Source of the DNA: Clostridia bacterium
GTDB lineage: Bacteria; CBDUZB01; JAGLHV01
Length of the DNA: 7,207 nucleotides
Reading direction: 5' to 3'
Assembly: GCA_030595925.1 (NCBI GenBank)
Contig: JAUVLC010000119.1
Span: 1 to 7,207, forward strand
Both the position numbers and the translations under genes were made by a program. Each line of letters opens with the position of its first letter. The first letter of the stretch is position 1. Below the pieces are notes generated by a model that saw only the letters and a list, made by a program, of their open reading frames with translations, made no database searches and was not told the DNA's origin. Below are positions 1-4,821 of the stretch, piece after piece.

Positions 1-24
1 TCCGAGTTTAATGAGTTGTTATCT
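1..24 (-). repeat. Left-edge partial attC site (integron recombination site)
   Basis: Read on the minus strand, the sequence begins AGATAAC (24-18), matching the outer left core of an attC site (RYYYAAC). It continues as AACTCATTAAACTCGGA, which lines up with the aadA-type attC left arm AATTCGTTCAAGCCGA as I recall it. The stop codon TAA of the upstream cysteine-rich gene (21-19) lies inside the AGATAAC core, as often happens in integron cassettes. The loop and right half are beyond the window, so the inverted repeat cannot be verified here. Confidence 0.6.
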
Positions 25-210
25 GTCAAACTTTCTATTTATTATTTCTCTTTTGCATGACTCCAATTGAATTAATTTTGGATGGGATTGCCCATGTTTA
101 ATACGTTCGCCTGTTTTGTTGCATATGTGGGGAATTTTCCATCCCCCCTCTTTTTCGTCTTGTTCTTTTTCTGTTATGGATAAATATTTACAATTATCTG
201 GGCAAAACAT
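19..210 (-). CDS. Small cysteine-rich protein, putative metal-binding, cassette-borne
   Basis: This encodes a 63-residue protein with an ATG start preceded by a very good Shine-Dalgarno site (AAGGGAGG at about 214-221, 5 nt from the ATG), so I consider it real despite its size. It starts MFCPDNCKYL and contains Cys3, Cys7, Cys30 and Cys52 plus His28, a spacing suited to one zinc site, followed by a polar HGQSHPKL segment. I see no signal peptide or membrane segment. It resembles small Cys/His proteins seen in phage and accessory DNA, but I cannot assign a function. It sits alone between two attC sites (226-282 and the left edge), and its stop codon falls inside the left-edge attC core, so it is a single-gene cassette. 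The zinc site is inferred from spacing only. Confidence 0.72.
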   Translation of the reverse strand: MFCPDNCKYLSITEKEQDEKEGGWKIPHICNKTGERIKHGQSHPKLIQLESCKREIINRKFDR

Positions 211-225
211 TTAGCCTCCCTTTAC

Positions 226-282
226 AGATAACGTTTTAATTAACCGCCGTGCTTTCCGGTCGGCTGCATTTGCTGGTTATGC
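226..282 (-). repeat. attC recombination site (57 bp), classical architecture
   Basis: Read on the minus strand, it starts with core GCATAAC (282-276) and ends with core GTTATCT (232-226). Between them are a left arm with GCAGCCGACCG and a right arm with CGGCGGTTAA. The plus strand folds as CCGCCG (244-249), a 7-nt loop, then CGG, an unpaired T at 260, then CGG. The 57-bp length, outer cores pairing as ATAAC/GTTAT, inner CCG arms, and one extrahelical T on the strand opposite the genes all match the aadA-type '59-base element' design. It lies between the small gene pair upstream and the cysteine-rich gene downstream. A rho-independent terminator is unlikely because no T-run follows the stem. 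Confidence 0.8.
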
Positions 283-550
283 CATGTTTACATATAAAAT
301 AGCAACCCAAATTAGAAATGGGGCGGCAAGGATAACTGACCAAGAATCGACGCTTTTACTTATCTTTCTTGGATAATCTGAATACCCAAGAGTCAGTATT
401 TTCTTTGTTTTTCTCGCCGATATCTTCAAAGATTGCGGTCGTTTGATACTTGACTGTAATTCTTTTTGGTGTTTTGGGGTCATTTGCACTCACTTCCACT
501 GATTTTTTTAATTCTATCTCTGTTGGAATAGGATTTATATAATCTGTCAT
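277..550 (-). pseudogene. Small protein with apparent frame disruption separating a C-terminal membrane segment
   Basis: An ATG at 550 overlaps the TIGR04255-like stop codon (TAATG), implying coupled translation. The frame runs 64 codons (soluble, charged; ends LSKKDK) to a stop at 356. Past that stop, the +1 frame encodes a hydrophobic segment (ILAAPFLIWVAILYV) and ends at a TAA (279-277) exactly inside the attC core GCATAAC, as expected for a cassette gene. Two imperfect copies of GGATAA...CCAAGA(A/G)TC start exactly 46 nt apart by their CCAAGA blocks (340-348 and 386-394). Forty-six is 1 modulo 3. Removing one copy joins ...ENT-DSW to SVILAAPFLI in frame and gives a protein of about 75 residues with a C-terminal membrane anchor. 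I infer a duplication-induced frameshift. Alternatives are a genuine 64-aa gene (356-550), a separate GTG-started ORF (277-489), or programmed frameshifting. I do not recognise the family. Confidence 0.5.
330..394. repeat. Imperfect direct repeat offset by 46 bp, inside the small membrane-tail gene
   Basis: On the plus strand, GGATAACTGACCAAGAATC (330-348) and GGATAATCTGAATACCCAAGAGTC-type sequence (371-394) are similar, with a few inserted bases in the second copy. The CCAAGA blocks are 46 bp apart, so the duplication shifts the reading frame by one. The repeat is imperfect and could be coincidental. Confidence 0.45.
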
Positions 551-1299
551 TAATTCAAAACCTCTATGTATTTAGGGTTAATCTCTTTAACAAATTTTCC
601 ATATGCTGCATGATTCAAGCTGGTAATTATTTCCTCCCATTCACTTGCACCACTCTCACTTTCAATAAATGAGTCTATGTCCAACAACAAATCAAAGACA
701 CCGATCACAGAAGGATAAAATTTATTAGGAATTCCATACTGAAAACGAATTTTAAACCCATCATCATTATATTCTTCCATTCCAATTACTCGTGATTGCA
801 GATCTTCTCCGCTAAGCATCGCCCTAACCACTGAAGACAATCTTTTTCCATAAATTTTACCTATGTTTCTTTTTGTTTTGCATTTGAATTGATTTACATA
901 TCTTAACCCAATTCTTCTCGACTTGGCTTCACCACAAAGAGAATCAACAACATTAACTACCTTGCTCATTATTCCCTTGTACAATGATTTATTTTTATAT
1001 TGATTACTTTCTAACCAAAATGCACATTGTGTCTCAGAAAAAGTCATCGAAATAGATTTTTCCTCTGACACCAAAACATAGTCGAAAGTATCTCCTTTGG
1101 TTAACTCAGAAGACCCTTTTGTGAAATTTATAGAAAACTTATTTATTTGTTTCTTTTCAGTTCTATCAAAGTATTCAGACATTGTTTCAGCAATTTTCGC
1201 AAGATCTAACTGGTCCTTACTTATTAGATCTACTCTGAGTATAAAATTTTTGATCTCATTTTTGGATAGTGTATTATCACCAGTTATATCTTCAGTCAT
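550..1299 (-). CDS. TIGR04255-like family protein, accessory gene of unknown function
   Basis: I place the start at ATG 1299 because AGAGGGTG (1305-1312) sits about 5 nt upstream. An in-frame GTG at 1329 would add ten residues and has no clear ribosome binding site. The product is 249 aa, close to the usual length of the family. Features supporting TIGR04255 are an early strand-rich part (NFILRVDLI), a central R-R-I-G-L-R-Y-V-N-Q segment matching the family's 'RiglRYiN' signature, a later DLLLDIDSF strand and the closing LNHAAYGKFVKEINPKYIEVLN-type helix. The family is sporadically distributed, often in mobile DNA, and its biochemical role is unknown to me. The stop codon overlaps the next small gene's ATG, so the two form a unit bounded by attC sites at 1405-1465 and 226-282. 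I am fairly sure of the gene and moderately sure of the family. Confidence 0.78.
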   Translation of the reverse strand: MTEDITGDNTLSKNEIKNFILRVDLISKDQLDLAKIAETMSEYFDRTEKKQINKFSINFTKGSSELTKGDTFDYVLVSEEKSISMTFSETQCAFWLESNQYKNKSLYKGIMSKVVNVVDSLCGEAKSRRIGLRYVNQFKCKTKRNIGKIYGKRLSSVVRAMLSGEDLQSRVIGMEEYNDDGFKIRFQYGIPNKFYPSVIGVFDLLLDIDSFIESESGASEWEEIITSLNHAAYGKFVKEINPKYIEVLN

Positions 1300-1404
1300 T
1301 AAGACACCCTCTATTGTTTGTTTGGACACATATAAATTTTCTGAGCTAACTTTTTACAATTAATTTTATTATATTTCGCTTAGTTTAGCTGGCATTTTTT
1401 GCAC
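1300..1404 (-). promoter_or_regulatory. Leader of the TIGR04255-like cassette, possible weak -10 element
   Basis: Between the attC site and the ATG at 1299 lies about 100 nt of AT-rich leader. On the minus strand a TATAAT hexamer occurs at about 1366-1371, but the hexamer 16-18 nt upstream is a poor -35 match. A cassette-specific promoter is therefore possible but weakly supported. The clear element is the ribosome binding site AGAGGGTG at 1305-1312. Confidence 0.3.
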
Positions 1405-1465
1405 GCCCGAACGGCTGAAATAACCAGCCACGCTGTTTGTGGTCTGGTTTATTAATTTGTTATGT
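1405..1465 (-). repeat. attC recombination site (about 60 bp), classical architecture
   Basis: Read on the minus strand, it opens with ACATAAC (1465-1459), 8 nt after the HNH gene's stop codon, and closes with GTTCGGG followed by C (1412-1405). On the plus strand the inner arms AACCAGCCAC (1422-1431) and GTGG-T-CTGGTT (1439-1449) pair perfectly around a 7-nt loop, with T1443 extrahelical. This is the same arrangement as in the 226-282 site: the unpaired T is in the same arm and the loop is again 7 nt. The minus-strand right arm GGCTGGTTATTTCAGCCGTT parallels the classical GGCTTAACTCAAGCGTT. Only AAC/GTT of the outer cores pair, which is permitted in attC. Confidence 0.8.
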
Positions 1466-1473
1466 GATTTTAT

Positions 1474-1929
1474 TTATCTAAGTGTGCCTCGTAACCAATT
1501 AATAGCTCTTTGCAAAATTGTTGGGTTGTCATCCATCATTCCCATACCAGAATTACACATACGACAAATATAACCTCTTACCTCGCCTGTTTTATGATTA
1601 TGGTCTAAAACTACATCGTTTACAAATTGTCTTTCAAAGATAGTGTCACAAATAGGACAAATAAAAATATCGCCTATTTGCGGTGACGGGTTCTTTTTTT
1701 GGTACTCACTTTTTCCCTTTTGAGATATAGGTTTTTTACTTTTACGGCAATCGTTACATTCGCCTCGTCTTGAAATACGCCCAGAGATACTTTTTTGGTT
1801 TTTTTGAAAATCAAATATACTTTTTTCAATACTACACTTACGGCATTTTTTAGTTGCCGATAAACACATGTCACAAATTTTATTTGAATTTTCCGTTTGA
1901 TTCTGGCCGCATTCGCTACAAAGAACCAT
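1474..1929 (-). CDS. HNH nuclease of the recombination endonuclease VII type, with zinc modules
   Basis: The 151-aa product contains three cysteine modules: Cys4/7/19/22, Cys29/32/58/61 and Cys91/94/122/125. The third surrounds the catalytic beta-beta-alpha-metal motif VLDHNHKTGEVRGYICRMCN (residues 107-126), with the DHxH pair at 109-112 and a closing CxxCN. This is the signature of Pfam endonuclease VII (T4 gp49-like), which cleaves branched or mismatched DNA. Many phage and mobile HNH nucleases share it. The second module is the common 'CrkC...K..F...CndC' finger found in front of such domains. The ATG at 1929 lies inside the end of the methyltransferase gene (14-nt overlap), indicating translational coupling. 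All key residues are present. It could be a resolvase, a homing-type nuclease, or the restriction partner of the methyltransferase. The sequence cannot decide between these. Confidence 0.88.
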   Translation of the reverse strand: MVLCSECGQNQTENSNKICDMCLSATKKCRKCSIEKSIFDFQKNQKSISGRISRRGECNDCRKSKKPISQKGKSEYQKKNPSPQIGDIFICPICDTIFERQFVNDVVLDHNHKTGEVRGYICRMCNSGMGMMDDNPTILQRAINWLRGTLR

Positions 1930-2722
1930 TCACAACCCCCATAATGCGTTCTTGAGCGATATCACAATATTCTTTACATATTTCGCTACCAACCCATTTT
2001 CGATTTAATAACTTACAACATTTAGCCACTGTTCCACTGCCCATAAACGGATCATAAACTAAATCTCCTTCGTTGCTCCATGATGTAATATGATCTTGAG
2101 CTAACTTTTCAGGGAATATAGCGGGATGTTTATACGCTTCCTTGTCAGAAGAACTATGCCCTTTACCCGTTGAATATTCCCAAATATTAGTCCTTCTCCC
2201 CATTTTAGAATAACCTTTTCTTTTTACTGCTTGCAAAGTACCGTCAAACATTCGCTTTTTGCTTATATCTCCACTACGTGAATCTTTATTTTTTCTATCC
2301 GTTAAAAGATTAATTGTTTTTGGTGTTCCTTTTGATAAAATAAACATATATTCGAATGTTTGCCAATACCCTTTATTGTTTCCAACTGCGCCACGAGGTT
2401 TTTTTTGATATATCATTGTATCAAATAAATTAAATCCAATTTTTTTAAAATATAACGCTTGGCGAAAAGACGTGCCACTTTCGTTGCTTTTTACGGTTTG
2501 GTCTCCGACAATCCAAACAGCGACACCACCAACAGCTATAATACGATACAATTCTTGAGCAATTTTTTCAAATTGGTCAAAAGTATTGCCAGAATATTTT
2601 CTCATATTGTCATATGGTGGGCTGGTAATAACTAAATCAATATAATTATCATTCATTAACGACATGGTATTTAAGCAACATTTATTATAGATTTTATTAA
2701 TAATAATATCTTTCTGAGGCAT
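1916..2722 (-). CDS. Beta-class site-specific DNA methyltransferase (N4-cytosine or N6-adenine)
   Basis: This 268-aa protein is predicted to transfer a methyl group from S-adenosylmethionine to an exocyclic amino group in duplex DNA. Catalytic motif IV TSPPY is at residues 33-37. The AdoMet-binding motif I DPFMGSGT is at 224-231, preceded by HPAIFPEKLAQDHI (199-212) and followed by acidic GSEI (245-248). The order IV...I is the beta-class arrangement. SPPY is common in N4-cytosine enzymes but not diagnostic. The recognition region should lie in the variable middle (about 100-195). The ATG at 2722 follows GAGAGGA with 4-5 nt spacing. The length and motif set are complete. It heads a two-gene cassette with the HNH nuclease, whose start overlaps its 3' end, so it may be a host-evasion methylase or half of a restriction-modification pair. 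Confidence 0.93.
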   Translation of the reverse strand: MPQKDIIINKIYNKCCLNTMSLMNDNYIDLVITSPPYDNMRKYSGNTFDQFEKIAQELYRIIAVGGVAVWIVGDQTVKSNESGTSFRQALYFKKIGFNLFDTMIYQKKPRGAVGNNKGYWQTFEYMFILSKGTPKTINLLTDRKNKDSRSGDISKKRMFDGTLQAVKRKGYSKMGRRTNIWEYSTGKGHSSSDKEAYKHPAIFPEKLAQDHITSWSNEGDLVYDPFMGSGTVAKCCKLLNRKWVGSEICKEYCDIAQERIMGVVNGSL

Positions 2723-2757
2723 AGCATCCTCTCAATTTATATTTTTTTATTTTTTAC

Positions 2758-2809
2758 ACATAACGTATAGCATTAAACAGAATAATTTCTGCATAATACC
2801 GCATTACGC
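2758..2809 (-). repeat. Degenerate attC-like site (about 52 bp)
   Basis: Read on the minus strand, it ends in core GTTATGT (2764-2758), preceded by TTCTGTTTAATGCTATAC, resembling an attC right arm. The inner stem CAGAA (2778-2782) / TTCTG (2787-2791) encloses a 4-nt loop, with flanking TTA/TAA pairing. The presumed left core GCGTAAT (2809-2803) begins 10 nt after the nuclease stop codon but ends AAT instead of the expected AAC. The position after a stop codon and the spacing support it. The imperfect left core and lack of a clear extrahelical base weaken it. Confidence 0.5.
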
Positions 2810-2819
2810 CATTAATTAA

Positions 2820-3416
2820 TTATAATTTTCGTTCTCGGCCCAATCCATCCGTAAACAAATAGCGCTCAGGATAAAAAGTTTTTTTAAACAATTTTTTAGG
2901 AATTATTTTTTCCACATAAATCCCCTTGGTGAAAAATATTACCTTTTGGAGCACAGGAAATTTTACAGCGTCTCCATGCCGTCCGAATGTCCCCTTTACG
3001 TCAATATAGGAAATGAGGTCATCGTTAGGGTAATTTTTATTCCTTATTGCTACAAAAGGTTTTCGAGTTCTTGAATGAACAGATATATCCTCCCCGTTAA
3101 GGGTATAAACATACTTTTCAACACCTTTTTTATTCCAGGTGATTACAAAATCTGGCGTGTAGTCAAGACTTTGCAATAGATTACCTGGTTTTTCTGTTTC
3201 AGATTTTATATTCTTTTTCGCCCAAAAATATTCTGGAGCTGGGATAATTTCCATTTGCTCCGGTTGGTATTGTGTCAGTTTTATATCCCCTGATTTTTCG
3301 AGGTCATCACAAAACCATTGAAAATATGTCTCTTCTTTAGAATCATATATTTGACCAGCATACTCATGTTTTGTGTTTTTACCAATTTTTATTGGAATTA
3401 TTTTTTGCACTGTCAT
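2820..3416 (-). CDS. PD-(D/E)XK-superfamily phage endonuclease (DUF1064-like)
   Basis: The 198-aa protein shows the restriction-endonuclease-fold signature: a helix with Glu28/Glu29 (SKEETYFQWF), a YTPDFVI strand with Asp89 (residues 86-92), then SYIDVKG (136-142) providing the D-x-K pair Asp139/Lys141. A further lysine-rich KFPVLQKVIFF segment follows, as in the family. Pfam DUF1064 and related phage nucleases have this layout (E...PDF...DVKG...K) and often sit in replication modules, where a resolvase or recombination role is assumed. The ATG at 3416 has an excellent AGGAGG site 8 nt upstream. An insert of about 45 residues between the PDF and DVKG strands (95-135) is longer than I expect for the family. 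It stands between two attC-like sites, so it may be a one-gene cassette or the last gene of the phage operon. Confidence 0.75.
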   Translation of the reverse strand: MTVQKIIPIKIGKNTKHEYAGQIYDSKEETYFQWFCDDLEKSGDIKLTQYQPEQMEIIPAPEYFWAKKNIKSETEKPGNLLQSLDYTPDFVITWNKKGVEKYVYTLNGEDISVHSRTRKPFVAIRNKNYPNDDLISYIDVKGTFGRHGDAVKFPVLQKVIFFTKGIYVEKIIPKKLFKKTFYPERYLFTDGLGRERKL

Positions 3417-3456
3417 TTTTTAAACCTCCTAAAATAGCTCTTACACACATTATTAT

Positions 3457-3520
3457 TTAAAACGCATATGACGGTTCGCCTTAAGTGTAGAAAGTTGGTT
3501 TTAAGGCTATCTCGTTTAGC
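3457..3520 (-). repeat. attC-like inverted repeat (about 64 bp)
   Basis: On the minus strand, GCTAAAC (3520-3514) starts 7 nt after the stop of the 103-aa gene. GTTTTAA (3463-3457) would be the right core. The inner arms GCCTTAA (3478-3484) and TTAAGGC (3501-3507) pair perfectly across about 16 nt. The length, position and AAAC/GTTT outer pairing fit an attC, but the right core departs from GTTRRRY. No T-run follows the stem in the transcript direction, so a simple intrinsic terminator is not favoured. Confidence 0.45.
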
Positions 3521-3527
3521 ATAGACG

Positions 3528-3839
3528 TCAAAAAGGAACATCCCCACCACAACCATCGGGAGTATCTTCTATGTTTTGCTCTTTTTCGGTCCCGAGCCGT
3601 TTCAACCCCACAACAAAAGATTCAAGAATTTCAATAGCTTCTTTTTTTGTACCGAGTGAAACCTTGAACGGGATTGCCTTTTCAGTAGGTTTTCGATTTA
3701 TTTGTGGAAACGTCCACTTCATAAAAATTTCACCTTCAGAATTATAATTTGTTGCAATTACAGAAAAAACACCTTTGTAATCCTGTAATTTCACGCCATC
3801 ACCATATTGACTGCTATCTATTCTTTTATCTATTTCCAC
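3528..3839 (-). CDS. Small phage protein with SSB-like acidic C-terminal tail
   Basis: The 103-aa product starts at GTG 3839, supported by AGGAGG 6 nt upstream. The body is predicted strand-rich at first (VFSVIATNYN, EIFMKWTFPQI, IPFKVSL), followed by a helix (KKEAIEILESFVVGLKRL, 65-82). The last 18 residues are acidic and disordered-looking and finish GGDVPF. This resembles the conserved D-D-x-P-F tip by which bacterial and phage single-stranded-DNA-binding proteins recruit replication and repair enzymes. A canonical OB-fold signature is not obvious to me, so it may be a divergent SSB or a protein that imitates the SSB tail. It follows the helicase-loader-like genes by 17 nt and would be translated from the same transcript. 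The gene is well supported; the role is inferred. Confidence 0.7.
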   Translation of the reverse strand: MEIDKRIDSSQYGDGVKLQDYKGVFSVIATNYNSEGEIFMKWTFPQINRKPTEKAIPFKVSLGTKKEAIEILESFVVGLKRLGTEKEQNIEDTPDGCGGDVPF

Positions 3840-3856
3840 AGCCCACCTCCTAACGT

Positions 3857-4318
3857 TTATATTGCCGCTCCGATTTTCTTAATCAAATCCGGCAATGAAC
3901 AATGATTACAACGCTCATGTTTACGAACAACAGCCTCCTGGCTTTGCAAGGGCATACGGTTTATTCTACAAAAAGATTCAAAGGCTGGAATTCCATTTTT
4001 TTCTAAAACGTCTGAAGCCTCATATAATTTGTCGATCGGGTACGAGGGATCTTTTATTTTATCAAAATTGGTGTATTGAAATTTTTTGTCAGGGAACGTC
4101 TCAAAGAACTCAAACGATAACGCTTTGAGCTTCATTGGTAGATTCCTTGGAATGTTATCAAAACTATTTTTCATTTTTTCGATGCTCCATAAAAATATTT
4201 CTGATTTTATATATTCGCAATTATCAAACCAGAGATCCATTGAATTAGGATTGGGTTGCTTGTTCCGAAAATAATCAAACAATGCTGTTATTTCATTATT
4301 AAATTCTAATTTATTCAT
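3857..4318 (-). CDS. Phage replication-operon protein of unknown function, helical
   Basis: The 153-aa protein begins at ATG 4318, overlapping the preceding gene's TGA by 4 nt (ATGA), with AAGGA upstream. It is rich in predicted helices. The stretch from DLWFDNCEYI through the IPRNLPMKLKAL segment (28-67) has the pattern 'W....I..E.....I......FPrn.P..l'. A similar rhythm (YWKVLEPFNSDECKKA...FFPKPADL) occurs in the neighbouring protein and in phage helicase loaders. The C-terminus carries Cys137, His139 and Cys140 in KHERCNHCS, too few ligands for a certain zinc site. I do not recognise a named family. The position between a loader-like gene and an SSB-like gene suggests a replication accessory role. 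Confidence 0.68.
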   Translation of the reverse strand: MNKLEFNNEITALFDYFRNKQPNPNSMDLWFDNCEYIKSEIFLWSIEKMKNSFDNIPRNLPMKLKALSFEFFETFPDKKFQYTNFDKIKDPSYPIDKLYEASDVLEKNGIPAFESFCRINRMPLQSQEAVVRKHERCNHCSLPDLIKKIGAAI

Positions 4319-4821
4319 TTTTCAATTCCTTTAATTAATTTTAATTTTCTTTTAGGTGCTTCGACCTGTAAATTGCCAATTTTTGAATGCGCAAGGTACG
4401 AGCTAATAAACTCTCTTTTCCAAAAAGGTAAATCTTCACCAAGGTTAAAATCCTTTGCCCATCGAACGTAATCCCATCGACACGTCATTAAGTATCTTGT
4501 AACTGGATCAATCATTTCAGGGATTTCAGGGAGTTCTTTGTAATAATCCCATTCTGAATTTTCTCTTCGAAACGCTATAAGTTTATCAGCTTCTATAATG
4601 GCTCTTTGCTCCAAGCTACCATTCATAAATTCAATCAAATCTGCTGGTTTTGGGAAAAATTTACAATATGTGATAGCCAGACTAAAAGCTTTTTTGCATT
4701 CATCGCTATTAAATGGCTCTAATACTTTCCAATATATTTTTGTTAAAACTGGAGTAATTTCTTTGTTAAAAACTTCGCCTATACCGGCCATAAATTCTTT
4801 AAAAGCAGCTTTATCCTTCAT
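4315..4821 (-). CDS. Putative phage replicative helicase loader (G39P-like)
   Basis: I prefer ATG 4821 over the in-frame GTG at 4824 because GGGAGG lies 6 nt upstream of the ATG, giving 168 aa. The N-terminal half (FKEFMAGIGEVF, then KIYWKVLEPFNSDECKKAF and ITYCKFFPKPADLIEFMNG) has the helix pattern and the 'F.P.p.di..' turn of small phage helicase loaders such as SPP1 G39P. The C-terminal half is basic (KRKLKLIKGIEK) and Trp/Tyr-rich (WDYYKEL, CRWDYVRWAKDF). Such proteins load the DnaB-type helicase at the initiator-bound origin. It starts inside the end of the DnaD-type initiator gene (11-nt overlap) and ends overlapping the next gene by 4 nt, the order expected for initiator then loader. 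The family assignment rests on pattern and context. Confidence 0.62.
   Translation of the reverse strand: MKDKAAFKEFMAGIGEVFNKEITPVLTKIYWKVLEPFNSDECKKAFSLAITYCKFFPKPADLIEFMNGSLEQRAIIEADKLIAFRRENSEWDYYKELPEIPEMIDPVTRYLMTCRWDYVRWAKDFNLGEDLPFWKREFISSYLAHSKIGNLQVEAPKRKLKLIKGIEK

Noticed and set aside
1300-1329. GTG at 1329 as start of the TIGR04255-like protein
   Set aside because: The downstream ATG at 1299 has AGAGGGTG at good spacing, while the GTG has no clear ribosome binding site and the extra residues look like leader.
1097-1363. Plus-strand open frame of 88 codons opposite the TIGR04255-like gene
   Set aside because: It lies antisense to a well-supported gene, lacks a convincing ribosome binding site and has no recognisable domain.
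1674-1874. Alternative minus-strand frame of 66 codons inside the HNH gene
   Set aside because: It overlaps the motif-complete HNH nuclease in another frame and shows no domain.
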